Positions 48,817 through 59,400 of a stretch of 64,000 nucleotides of DNA are shown piece by piece. Location of the stretch: NCBI RefSeq assembly GCF_001870465.1, contig NZ_MDGK01000041.1, forward strand, positions 1 through 64,000, read 5' to 3'. This DNA comes from Pseudomonas extremorientalis. GTDB lineage: Bacteria > Pseudomonadota > Gammaproteobacteria > Pseudomonadales > Pseudomonadaceae. The notes below the pieces were generated by a model. That model worked only from the letters and a program-made list of their open reading frames with translations. It ran no database searches and had not been told where the DNA came from. A program made the position numbers and the translations under genes. How positions within the stretch are numbered: the stretch's first letter is position 1; each line of letters begins with the position of its first letter.

Positions 48817-50114
48817 GAACCGACCTTTTGCGCCTTGCCGGCGGTGGCACCGGTCTCCCCTTTAGCCGCAGGCTTGCCTTGCAAGTGTTCGGTCGGGGTG
48901 GTCGGCACTTCGCTGCTGTCGTTGACCACTTCGATCTCGCTGCCGTCCTTCAAGCGGTCGGTGCCTTCCAACACCACGCGGTCGCCAGCCTTGAGGCCCT
49001 CTTTGATCACCGTGTTGTCGCCATCGGAATCACCGACCACCAGGGGCTGCATCTTGACCTTCTTGTCACCGTCCAGCACGTAGACGAAGGTTCCGGTGTT
49101 GCCAAACTGGATCGCCGCCGACGGCGCCAGCACCACGTTATGCAGGGTATCGGCCAGCAAGTGCACATTGACGAACTGGTTGGGGAACAGCGCCTGGTCC
49201 TTGTTATCGAAACGCGCCTTGAACTTCAGGGTGCCGGTGGTGACGTCTATCTGGTTGTCCAGGCTTTGCAGCACGCCGGTGGCCTGCTTCTTCACGTCGC
49301 CACGGTCCCAGGCCTCTACCGGCAGCTTGTTGCCGGCGTGGTAGCGGGTGAGCACGGTTTCCAGGGTGTTTTCCGGCAGGGTGAAGGCCACGCTGATCGG
49401 TTGTGTCTGGGTGATCACCGCGAGTGAGGTGGTGTCGTTGGCCGCCACCAGGTTGCCTACGTCGACCTGGCGCAGGCCCACGCGGCCGCTGATCGGTGCG
49501 CGGATCTTGGTGAATTCGAGGTTGAGCTTGGCGTCATCCACCGCGCCCTGGTTGGTCTTGACCGTGCCCTGGTATTGCAGGACCAGCGCTTCGGCGGTGT
49601 CCAGGGTCTGCTTGGCGATGCTGTCCTGGGCGTACAGGTCGCGGTAACGCTGCACATCGACCTGGGCGTTCTTCAACTGGGCCTGGTTCTGCATCAGCGT
49701 GCCCTGGGCCTGGAGCAAGGCGTTCTGGTAGCTGCGCGGGTCGATCTCGGCGAGCAGGTCGCCAGCCTTGACCATCTGGCCTTCCTCAAAGGCAATCTTC
49801 ACCAGCTCGCCGCCTACCCGGCTGCGCACATTGATGGTGTTGAGCGCGGTCACCGTGCCCAGCGCCTTGTAGTACACCGGGAACTCCCCCAGCACGGCGG
49901 GCGCCACGCGCACCGGTATCGGGCCGGCGGAGCCGCCGAACCCCGGGCGCATCATCCCCGTCTTGCCGGCATGGCCCGCGGGCTTTTCGGCGCCATCCTT
50001 ATGGCTGCCGGGCCAGAACTTCCAGCACAGGCCGGCGATAACCAGCAGCACAAGCAGGCCGAACAGCCAGCGGCGGGACTTACGAGGGGAGGATTGCATG
50101 GAGTGATCAACCAT
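48813..50114 (-). CDS. muxA: RND efflux periplasmic adaptor, MdtA/MuxA-like
   Basis: A 433-residue membrane-fusion protein that links the RND permeases to OpmB. It has an N-terminal membrane anchor (WLFGLLVLLVIAGLCWKFW, about residues 16-34), the lipoyl/hairpin region with VRSRVGGELVKIAFEEGQMVKAGDLLAEID, and beta-barrel domains. The C-terminus is rich in Lys, Thr and Ala. ATGs at 50114 and 50099 are both possible starts; neither has a good ribosome site, and I kept the longer. It is the first gene of the pump operon, with the promoter in the 231 bases shared with tpx's end. Confidence 0.9.
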   Translation of the reverse strand: MVDHSMQSSPRKSRRWLFGLLVLLVIAGLCWKFWPGSHKDGAEKPAGHAGKTGMMRPGFGGSAGPIPVRVAPAVLGEFPVYYKALGTVTALNTINVRSRVGGELVKIAFEEGQMVKAGDLLAEIDPRSYQNALLQAQGTLMQNQAQLKNAQVDVQRYRDLYAQDSIAKQTLDTAEALVLQYQGTVKTNQGAVDDAKLNLEFTKIRAPISGRVGLRQVDVGNLVAANDTTSLAVITQTQPISVAFTLPENTLETVLTRYHAGNKLPVEAWDRGDVKKQATGVLQSLDNQIDVTTGTLKFKARFDNKDQALFPNQFVNVHLLADTLHNVVLAPSAAIQFGNTGTFVYVLDGDKKVKMQPLVVGDSDGDNTVIKEGLKAGDRVVLEGTDRLKDGSEIEVVNDSSEVPTTPTEHLQGKPAAKGETGATAGKAQKVGS

Positions 50115-50263
50115 TGGGCGCGAGAGCTTCTTCTTTGGGAGGCTGAAAGATAAGCACTGGAGCGCATTTAGAAAAGCGCCTTTACCGGCTATTTACCTTG
50201 GGCTTACAACTTTTAACTTCTGATCTTAGTCTGCCCGCTATTTCGCTAAGCAGTTGAGACACA

Positions 50264-50293
50264 AATAAAAACGGCCTGGACTAGGCCAGGCCG
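50264..50293 (-). terminator. Rho-independent terminator after tpx
   Basis: CGGCCTGG (50272-50279), loop ACTAGG, CCAGGCCG (50286-50293): a perfect 8-bp stem. Read on the minus strand it is followed by TTTTTATTTG. A second inverted repeat, GTTACTG/CAGTAAC at 50312-50333, lies between it and the tpx stop. Confidence 0.88.
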
Positions 50294-50345
50294 CAATCAT
50301 GCATCACGCGTGTTACTGCAAAACGACAGTAACGTACCGAAACAG

Positions 50346-50846
50346 TTACTTCAAAACAGCCAGGGCTGCTTCGTAGTTCGGCTCCTGGCCGATTTCGGAA
50401 ACCAGCTCGCTGTGCAGCACAGTGTTGTTCTCGTCCAGTACCACCACGGCGCGGGCGGTCAGGCCCTGCAGTGGGCCGTCGGCGAGGGAAACGCCGTAGT
50501 CGACAGCGAAGTCGGCGTTGCGGAAGTCCGACAGGCTCAGCACATTGTCCAGGCCTTCGGTGCCGCAGAAACGCTTCTGGGCAAACGGCAGATCAGAGGA
50601 AATGCACAGCACGACCGTGTTGCTCAGGTCGTTGGCCTGGGCGTTGAACTTGCGTACCGAGGTCGCGCAGGTCGGGGTATCAACGCTTGGGAAGATGTTC
50701 AGAACCTTGCGCTTGCCGGCGAAGGTTTCCAGGGTCGCTTGCGACAGGTCGACAGCAACCAGGCTGAATTCAGGAGCGGTGGAGCCGATTTTCGGCAGTT
50801 CGCCTTCAACCTGGACAGGATTACCACGAAGGGTGACTTGAGCCAT
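50346..50846 (-). CDS. tpx: Thiol peroxidase (atypical 2-Cys peroxiredoxin)
   Basis: A 166-residue peroxiredoxin that reduces hydrogen and lipid peroxides using thioredoxin. The peroxidatic Cys is in SVDTPTCATSVRKFN (about residue 60) and the resolving Cys in QKRFCGTEG (about residue 94), both in the standard Tpx places. Normal length. The ATG at 50846 begins MAQVTLRGNPV, the usual Tpx start; an upstream open stretch is not conserved. A monocistronic gene, ended by a strong terminator. Confidence 0.96.
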   Translation of the reverse strand: MAQVTLRGNPVQVEGELPKIGSTAPEFSLVAVDLSQATLETFAGKRKVLNIFPSVDTPTCATSVRKFNAQANDLSNTVVLCISSDLPFAQKRFCGTEGLDNVLSLSDFRNADFAVDYGVSLADGPLQGLTARAVVVLDENNTVLHSELVSEIGQEPNYEAALAVLK

Positions 50847-51004
50847 GAACAGAATCCTTATGCTGGGTTTGATGAAACGAATTCGAGAGGCGGAAGTTAA
50901 CCACAAAGTGCGATGGCTACCTACCGCCAGACATAAATTCTCATGCCGCCGGTTATGGTTTAATTGCGCGCCGATCGCCCTGCCCTTCAAGGAACCTGTT
51001 GTTG

Positions 51005-52294
51005 ATGAATCAGCCTGCCACCAAAGTCCTGGTCATTGGTTATGTCTGGCCGGAGCCGCGTTCCTCGGCCGCAGGCGGGCATATGATGCAGATTCTCGAG
51101 AGCTTTCTGACACAAGGTTGGGACATAACCTTCAGCAGCCCCGCAACCATCGGCGAGCACAAGGCCGATTTGCCTGCGCTGGGCATCGCCGAATGCCTCA
51201 TCGAACTCAATAACAGCAGTTTCGATGATTTTATCCGCGAACTCGCCCCGGATATCGTGCTGTTCGACCGTTTCATGATGGAAGAGCAGTTTGGCTGGCG
51301 TGTCGAGAAACAATGCCCCGATGCCCTGCGCGTCCTGGAAACCAGCGACCTGCAAAGCCTGCGCGATGCCCGGCACCAGCACCTCAAGGACCACCTGAGG
51401 ACGCATCCAGACCGTAACGACTTCAGCGCCCTGTTCAATTTGGCCCTGGAGGAAGAATTCCGGCTCATGGCCGACACTGACATTGCCAAGCGTGAGATTG
51501 CCGCGATTTATCGCTGTGACATCAGCCTGATGATCTCCGACGCAGAGGCACGCCTGCTCACCGAGCAGTTCAAGGTGCCCGCCGCCCTGCTCCACTGGTG
51601 CCCGCTGATGCTGGAACCGCCGACCGAGCCGTTCGCGCCATTTGAAGACCGCGCCCATTTCCTCAGCATCGGCAACTTCCGCCACGCCCCCAACTGGGAT
51701 GCGGTGCTGTGGATGAAGAACAGCCTATGGCCGCTGATCCGCCAGCAACTCCCGGCAGCGCAACTGCACATTTATGGCGCCTACACCCCGCCCAAAGCCA
51801 CGGCCCTGCACAACCCGGCGCAGGGCTTTCATGTAATGAACTGGGCCGAAGACGCCCTGCAAGTGATGACGGCAGCGCGCATCTGCCTGGCACCGTTGCG
51901 ATTCGGCGCCGGGATCAAGGGCAAGCTGGCGGATGCAATGCTGTGCGGCACGCCAAACGTCACCACGCCGATCGGTGCCGAGGCCATGGGGGATGAACAG
52001 CCGTGGCCTGGCGCCGTGGAACAAAGCGCCCCGGCCCTCGCGGCAGCGGCGGTTGCCCTGTATCAAGACCGTGAACGTTGGACCCAGGCCCAGGAAGACG
52101 GTCGCCGACTGCTGGCCCGACGGTATGACCAGAACATCCATGGCCCGGCGCTGGTGGCCTGCCTGGAGCAGTGCCGCGGCCGCCTTTCGGCCCATCGCCG
52201 CGATAACTTCACCGGCAGCATGCTGCGCCACCATGCCCACAAAAGTACGCAGTACATGTCCCAGTGGATCGAGGCAAAAAACCGCAACGTATAA
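51005..52294 (+). CDS. Glycosyltransferase (GT4-like)
   Basis: A 429-residue cytoplasmic GT-B protein. The N-terminal domain starts KVLVIGYVWPEPRSSAAGGH, a usual beginning for GT4 enzymes. The C-terminal nucleotide-sugar domain has ISDAEARLL, SIGNFRHAPNWDAVLWM, LHIYGAY and PLRFGAGIKGKLADAMLCGTP, then PIGAEAM, the E-x7-E-type donor loop in variant form. Donor and acceptor are unknown, and no polysaccharide cluster adjoins. A ribosome site AAGGA serves either TTG at 50999 or ATG at 51005; I took the ATG. It is divergent from tpx and 72 bases ahead of mtlR. Confidence 0.85.
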   Translation: MNQPATKVLVIGYVWPEPRSSAAGGHMMQILESFLTQGWDITFSSPATIGEHKADLPALGIAECLIELNNSSFDDFIRELAPDIVLFDRFMMEEQFGWRVEKQCPDALRVLETSDLQSLRDARHQHLKDHLRTHPDRNDFSALFNLALEEEFRLMADTDIAKREIAAIYRCDISLMISDAEARLLTEQFKVPAALLHWCPLMLEPPTEPFAPFEDRAHFLSIGNFRHAPNWDAVLWMKNSLWPLIRQQLPAAQLHIYGAYTPPKATALHNPAQGFHVMNWAEDALQVMTAARICLAPLRFGAGIKGKLADAMLCGTPNVTTPIGAEAMGDEQPWPGAVEQSAPALAAAAVALYQDRERWTQAQEDGRRLLARRYDQNIHGPALVACLEQCRGRLSAHRRDNFTGSMLRHHAHKSTQYMSQWIEAKNRNV

Positions 52295-52366
52295 ACATCG
52301 ACGCTGGCGAGGTCGTGCGCAAGGGGGCATTATCCTACGCAGCAACCACAATAAAGCGACGGCAGC

Positions 52367-53272
52367 ATGACCCGAGCAACGCGCATCACCGACCCTTCCT
52401 ACGAACTGATGGACGACCACAACGGCCTGTCCATTATCTATCGCCAACACGGTTTCCCTTGCCCGCTGGTGCGCTGGCACTTCCACAAGGAATACGAGCT
52501 GCACCTGATCGTCGCCAGCTCAGGCAAGGTGTTTATCGGTGACTACATCGGCAACTTCTACCCGGAAAGCCTGTTCCTCACCGGCCCCAACCTGCCCCAT
52601 AACTGGATCAGCCAGGTGGAGGAAGACGAGGTGGTGCCCAAGCGCGACATGTTGGTGAACTTCACCGATGAGCTGTTCGAGCACGGCAGCCACATCTTCG
52701 CCGAACTCAAAAGCCTGGCGCCGCTGCTGGAGCGGGCGCAGTCCGGCATCGAGTTTCGCTGCAAAAAGACCATCGCCCAGGCCATGACCTTGATGCAACG
52801 CATCGAGGACGCCCAAGGCATGGCGCGCCTGGGGCACTTCTTTATCCTGCTGGACGTGTTGAGCGCCTGTGAGGACTACCAACTGCTTTCCGGTGTGACC
52901 ACGCCGCAACTGGCCGATGAACACAGCATCGACCGCACCAACCGCGCCGTAGACTACATTTTCGCCCACTACGCGCGGGAGTTGCCGCTCGAAGAAGTGG
53001 CGGAATACTTGGGCATGAAGCCCACTTACTTCTCTCGCGTGTTCAAACAGGCCACCGGGCGCACATTCATCGAGTTCGTCAACCGGTTGCGTATCAGCAA
53101 ATCCTGCGAGTTGTTGGCCGATGGGGATAAAGCCGTGACGGATGTGTGTTTCGAGTCGGGCTTCAACAATATCTCCAACTTCAACCGGCGCTTCCAGCAA
53201 CTCAAGGGCATGACCCCTTCCCACTACCGTCGCCTGGCGGTGCAGCGACTGACTGAGCAGAACCTCGCCTGA
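52367..53272 (+). CDS. mtlR: AraC-family activator of the mannitol operon
   Basis: A 301-residue regulator. The N-terminal sugar-sensing cupin contains CPLVRWHFHKEYELHLIV and GDYIGNFYPESLFLTGPNLPHNW (in two parts). The C-terminal AraC domain (about residues 190-290) has ELPLEEVAEYLGMKPTYFSRVFK and VTDVCFESGFNNISNFNRRFQ, the two helix-turn-helices. Its length and its position upstream of the polyol ABC transporter genes fit MtlR, which activates mtlEFGK and the dehydrogenase genes in P. fluorescens when mannitol, sorbitol or arabitol is present. In the usual layout mtlE follows directly; here a 6.4-kb gene lies between. Confidence 0.88.
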   Translation: MTRATRITDPSYELMDDHNGLSIIYRQHGFPCPLVRWHFHKEYELHLIVASSGKVFIGDYIGNFYPESLFLTGPNLPHNWISQVEEDEVVPKRDMLVNFTDELFEHGSHIFAELKSLAPLLERAQSGIEFRCKKTIAQAMTLMQRIEDAQGMARLGHFFILLDVLSACEDYQLLSGVTTPQLADEHSIDRTNRAVDYIFAHYARELPLEEVAEYLGMKPTYFSRVFKQATGRTFIEFVNRLRISKSCELLADGDKAVTDVCFESGFNNISNFNRRFQQLKGMTPSHYRRLAVQRLTEQNLA

Positions 53273-53291
53273 AACAGCGACGCCTCCCTAG

Positions 53292-53301
53292 ATAGATCTA
53301 T
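53292..53301. promoter_or_regulatory. Palindrome upstream of the giant toxin-like gene
   Basis: ATAGATCTAT, a perfect 10-bp palindrome, lies 20 bases after the mtlR stop and 113 bases before the giant gene. The 141-base gap is AT-rich; I see no clear mtlR terminator in it. Confidence 0.3.
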
Positions 53302-53413
53302 TGGGAAATTCAAAAGGAACCTAACAGCGCTGGTTGCCACGTAAGAAAAGTGTCTTCCATTTTCCATTTGCGCGGAATTTCCTGCCTATATCCGCTGCTG
53401 TTGAGGACTTCTT

Positions 53414-56400
53414 ATGATCGGGCTTCCAGTCTCAAACCACCGCGCGACCACTGCACAGCGTGATAACCCGAAACCACCGGCTGGCCCGCTCCGCACCTCG
53501 GTCACCTCCATCGTCATCGGACTTTTCGCTAACCCCGTCGACCCACGCCAGACACCTTTCACCCCGCCGGTTGATCTGCCGGATCACACGCGTCAGCGCA
53601 TTGAATCCTTGCTCAGATTCAGAGCGACAAAAGAACAATCAAGCCTGTGCGAGCAGATCAGGCAACGACTGATGGATTCGCCTGATCCGCTGACAGCTCC
53701 CGCAGCACGGGCAGAGGTCGAGAAACTTCTTGATCAGCCAAGTGCGCTCAATCCGCAAAAAACCTACACCCAGTTGATTCAAGAAATAATTGTCAGCCCT
53801 GTACCCAGCGCGCCGAAAATTCGCCCTGTTTCTTCGCGCGTACGTCGAGATCTGCAGAACACGCCCTCCAGCCAAGACACAGGCAACGCCTCGCTGCGCA
53901 AGTTCGCCGACACGTTGGTTGACAAGGCTGATGCAGAGTTGGCGGTCAATACAGCCTACACCGTGATCAACGCGTTGCTTAACGATAAAGAGCTGGCTCT
54001 AAAAGGCACCCAATACACGGTTCCTGTCGAGCCCGACTCCACTTTTGGCCTGGCCCTTGCCGAGCTGGATGATGCACTGCGCTCGGAACCCTTCAAATCG
54101 TTTGCCCAAACCCATGACATCGATATTGAATCGTTGGTGATCGACCCCACCGGGCGCCTCTTCCTGCAGCCGGAGGACCACGACCACGACATTGATATCA
54201 GCCAGTACGGCAAAGACAGTTTTTCAAAGGCAACATCGGCGGTTTTCAAAGCGGCCACAAAGGTGGCGGGCTCCAGTCGTGAACCTTTCAGATTTTTCGG
54301 GCAAGACCGGGCGTTTCCTGAGCTGATTACCAACTTCTATGGCATGCAACTGCCCCGTGATTATTCCCGAAACTACAATGAGGATACGTTATTCAAAATT
54401 GGGCAGTTGATTCGTGAAGGAACATTTCCTTCGCTACGTCATTCCGACCCGCTTTACGAGCAACAGTATGCCCCCGTCAAGCAACGTCAACAGCGAGCCA
54501 AGCAACAAATCGTGGATCTGCCAGCGGAGCAACTGGATCAACGCCTCGCTCGCTATGCGCCGTTGACCGCAGCCCAAAAGGTTCAGGAGGCCGACGAGGC
54601 GCTGGCATGGCAGTGCAGCGAGACGCTGCTAAAACAATTGCCAGCGTTGAATGGCGGAAATGACACACCACCTCTGCTCAATGAAGTGCCCGAGTATTCA
54701 ACCTTCAATCAAGTTCGCCAGCAGCTTCTGAATGCGCTCACAAGCGCCACTTTTACCGACTTTGCGCAGAAACAAGGCCTTGACCCTAAGACCGCCCGCA
54801 TCAACCCCGTCGAAGGAGCCCTGACGGCCAAGGTGAAAGGCGTGGAAACCACGTTCACCCTGAACGATGTGTCAGAAGATTGGAGTAATGTCTGGGTCGA
54901 AATAAAGGATGTGGTGCAACGGATGGCCGCAGGCGCTGATGCCGATGTGCACTACCCTGCTCCGCCCACTGCAACACTGGATGAGGTGATGCGTTTCTAC
55001 AATGAGGAAGTTCACCCTCAGCCAGCCCTCCAACAACCGGACTGGAAAGAACGCCAACTGATCACCTTGCTAAGCCGTGGTTTAGCGCTGGTTCAAAAAA
55101 AAACGTTCCCCGCATTGGTCGACACCGCGTTGAACGCCCCCAAGTCTGTCGCCGTACGGCAAAACCAGCAGGCCGTGACGCAAATGCTGGCCTCTACAAC
55201 GCTCTCCCCCTCGCCACTTGAAAAACTGGCCGCCGCCATCAAAGCCAGCCGGGCGGCGCCAGTGGAAGCTGAAGACACCCCCGAAGACCTTTTGGCGCGC
55301 GCCGAAGGTGAGCTTGCCACCACTGTTCATCGTGCAATGCTTGAACTGAAACTCGCTCCCGAACAAGCCGCATCGAAAATCATCCAACTGATACCGCCCA
55401 ACAGCCTGTTCGGTCAATGGCGGGCCTACCTGCACAAAGCCCTCAATAGCCAGGGTTTCAAGGCGTGGGCGCATGAGCAGAAGGTTGACCTGGCTTCCTT
55501 GCGTTATGACCCCACGGACAACGCGCTGGTTAGCAAGGTTGGGGCGCAAGAACAGCGTTTCACTGCCACCGCGTTCGCGCAAAAGTACCCCAATTACTTT
55601 GACGCGCTGGCGCCCGTGCTAACCGCAGCGCAGGCATTCGCGAATCAAACACAACCCATTGCACTGCTTCACGCCGAATCCAACGGTGCTCCCTACCAAT
55701 GGGTGGCCAACTTTTATAGCCTCAGCGACACCCCCGGCAGCACGAGATTTGACCAACAGGCTGCCTTGATGGGCCGCACCCAACAATTTCCCAATCCACC
55801 TGATAACCCAGAAAACACAATGGGCTGGCTGGCCCGGCAAAACACCGCAGTGGGTGACAGCAACGACCGTTACAGACTGATCCAAGCCTTGGAAAACTGG
55901 ACACCGGACAGCGGCTCCAGGCGCCTTGTGGTCGATCCAGACTCTTCCCATCAACCCAAGGGCGTGACAACGGTTGCCGAATTTATCTCGCACAACAACT
56001 GGTACCCAGTGTCATCAAAAGCAGACAACGACAATTTGCTGAAGGCCTTGCAGACGCGGGCTCCCCAATCTCCTCCCCTGGGCAATCGCTGGGGGTTCCT
56101 GTCGACGCCACTGCCGCTGAATGCCGCGCAACGCGATCAACTGGTCGAAGAGGTGAAAAAAAAGATCGGCGCCAATAACACCCTCCTCAATTACCTCGGC
56201 ATGAGGGTTGCCAACCTCAGTACCGATCCTGAACAGGCACTGGAGCAACTGCTTACCAGCAGCGATGCGCTTGAACTCGCCACCGATCTGCAAACCAGCA
56301 TGAAGGTGGCTGCAACCTCAACCAGCTTGAGGAATTTGCTTTTGACGTACCTGGTACTGGAAGTTGATCCAACGGCCGGCACTCAACACAAGACCATTGC

Positions 56401-59400
56401 CGGAGCTGATTTGACCGACAACGATAACGTTGGGCGCAACACTCACTTCAGGCGCGAACTCTTCACGCAACACCTGGTTGAGAACAAAGGCATCCCTCGT
56501 CACCTTGCACCGGCAGTTGCGCACTTGCTTCTACAAGGGGCGGCACCGCAATTACTGGTGAAGGATGTACCGAAACAAGTAACGCTCGGCTCGCCGGAGG
56601 ATGTCGAGTTTACGACTGCGGTCAACCGGATCGAATGGACAGCTCCTGGCGCGACCGCAAACATGACGTACCCGGAAATCATGAGTCTTCATAACATCCG
56701 GCCTATCTCAGCACTGGAAGCGCAGATATACAGCTACGCGCAAATGAATCCGTTATTGGATTGGGCGGCCATCCATAACAACGTTGATAAGAACAACTAT
56801 ACCCTGGAGCAATTGAAAGACAGCCAGCAGAAACTCCAGGCATCCACCCAGGCCACCGCCGAAGCCGTCCAGTGGCTGAGAACAGTTGAAGCGCCCAATA
56901 GAAGGGACATGGCACTGAAAGTACTAAGAGAACAGTTCGGCAGCCATATCGACTATGAAAAACGCTTTATGATTGAAAACGAACTCGCTGGTTTGATCAG
57001 CGGGAGACACTATAGCCTGGCAGAAATCTATGAAGCAGGCAGGCTGGATGAAAGCTGGGGGCAGGAAGGCAATCATGTGGATGTCGACAGCCTGCGTAAA
57101 AAGGCCAGGGAACCTGGCTTTCCAGTGATCAACGATGAATTCGACAAGGCTATAAAGGCGGATTTCAATCTTCGCAGGCGGAATACGACGACACTGTTCG
57201 AGAATATGCTCAACAAGCTGCCTGTCGAAGAACGCAAGAGCCTGCTTTATGGCGACGTAGAGTTTTTGAACGTTGAAGGCGCCGGCAGCGGCATGGTGAT
57301 CACGTCGATCTACAACGGGGCCAGAAGAGATTTTGCGGTTTACCCGACGTGGGGCCAGATTATAAGAATTGCCGACATTGATCCGGATACCCCCCTAGGC
57401 CAAAAAGTCAGCCTGGAAATCGATGCCGAGGCTTTCAAGACCGGCACTGAACCTAAATCGGGGGTTAAATCAGAAGTCGTTTTGAGAGCCACCGATCAAC
57501 GCCTCCTGGATGACAATAACGAACCCTGGCCGTTACCGGTGTCCTTCCCTGCCCACCAGGAAAATGACGCGTTCTCCCCCCATTATGTGGCTGGAAGACT
57601 ATCGAAATTGGCCAAAGTGATGGTCGACTCCACATACCTGTACAGATCCGACTTTGTCGACCTTCACCGTAATTGGTCCAGCAATACACTTGAAACGGCC
57701 ACGCAACCCCGTGACTTCTTCAAGGCCATATGGCACTCCTTGCCCGGCACCAGCAGTTTGGAAGACCTTTATCACGGCCAATTCCTGAAAGCAGGCGTAG
57801 ACCTTGGCATTGATGTCGCGATCCTTGTTGCCACAGAGGGCGCCAACAATTTGTGGAGCTTGGCCAAATCTGCTGCATCTTGGGCGGCTGCCAAGGTATC
57901 CGCAGGGTTTATCGAGAAGTTTGGCGTTAAAGAGGTTGAAGCAATTGAGCTCAAGGACTTCACGGCTGCCACTACCACGCAATCTACCCGCTCGTTGAGC
58001 CGGCTACAGGATGGCCAGCTAACTGAGCAGACAGCTGACATGGCCAATGGCTGCGTGTGGCTTTCCGGAGCTCAGGACCGGGCCAACATCACCGCCATAC
58101 GCCAGGGCAATGAGTGGTATGCCTACGACGCAAAGACCATGGCCGCTTATGGTCCTGCGCTTGAGGGTTTTGTGTCTGACACATCCTCGGTCCTGAAACA
58201 AGAAACCTTTTCCGACGGCACCAAAGCCCTGGTCACCGAAAAGCCTTTGGCCGCAGATGCCTATACCGTCACGCGCACCCATGGCTTCGACTTGATCAAC
58301 GAGGGCAAGGTTTACCGCTACGACTCTCGCCAACCAGGCTTGCTACGAGACCTGGAGTCAGCCGACCACTACACGCCGCTGGAAAGCTTTGAAGCCTGGT
58401 GCCCAGCCCCGAGTATCGGCGGCCGCGTCAAGCGCGGTGCCAACGACGTCTGTTTTACCAAGTTCATCGAGGAGGTATCCGGCGAATTGAAGCAGGAACT
58501 TCAGGCGCTTGAGCACGTGCGCCTGTTTCCCTCAGCGCCGAAGTTCCTGCGCAAGGGCCAGTTTGTGATTTTCGAACGCCGCCGCTGGAAAATGGTCGAC
58601 GGCGAAAGGGGGCCAAAATTGCATCCGGTGCCTGGGACCAAGCCCATCGTCTACAAATCAAAAATCACCGGCACACTCAAAAATGAACCCGAATTCGGCT
58701 TTTTCAGCGCACAAAACAGTGAGGGGCTGGAGCGAGAAACACGCGTGGTCAAGCTCAACCGCATCACTGATGCTGTCGACGATAAACGTGAACTGCGTGG
58801 GGTGATCGTTAACGACACGGCACCCGGCAGTACCGCCAAATACCTGGTGATCGAGGCGGATACCGCCGAGTTCTACTACGCACGATTGGAGGAGACACCC
58901 GGCAGCCAACTGACGTTCAATAAATGCACGCCTAGGGAGCTACCGATGGTGAGGGCTTACCGGAATAAATTCAGCATCCGTCAAGGTGTTGCCAACTTAC
59001 CGTTTGATGCCAATTTCATTGCGCTGCCAAAATTGAAGTTTGCCTTTGAAGATCTGGAGCGCACGGGCTACTTGAAAGAGGACATCGATGAGTTAAAAGC
59101 AATGTGCAAGAATCTGACGGATGAACAGCAACGCGAGGTTGTCTATCAGCTACAGCGGGCCAAAGCGATTGATAAAGCGGATATTGCCTTGCAACCCAAC
59201 CAGGTTACCGCGCTGGACCAACCCGCCAACTTCACATCGTGGACCGCTGAACAGCAAAACAAATTCTACGCACAACAAGCGCAAGACAGCGTGAACCGTT
59301 CCATGAAAGCCACAGGCCTGGGGCCTGCTAACCAAATGCACTCAAAAGCGGACCTGGCCCGCGCTGAGGCCGCGGATATGACGATTAACTGGTTGCGCAA

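Noticed and set aside
47233..49083. A 616-codon open frame antisense to muxB/muxA
   Set aside because: Shadow of conserved genes; His/Gln-rich translation with no ribosome site.
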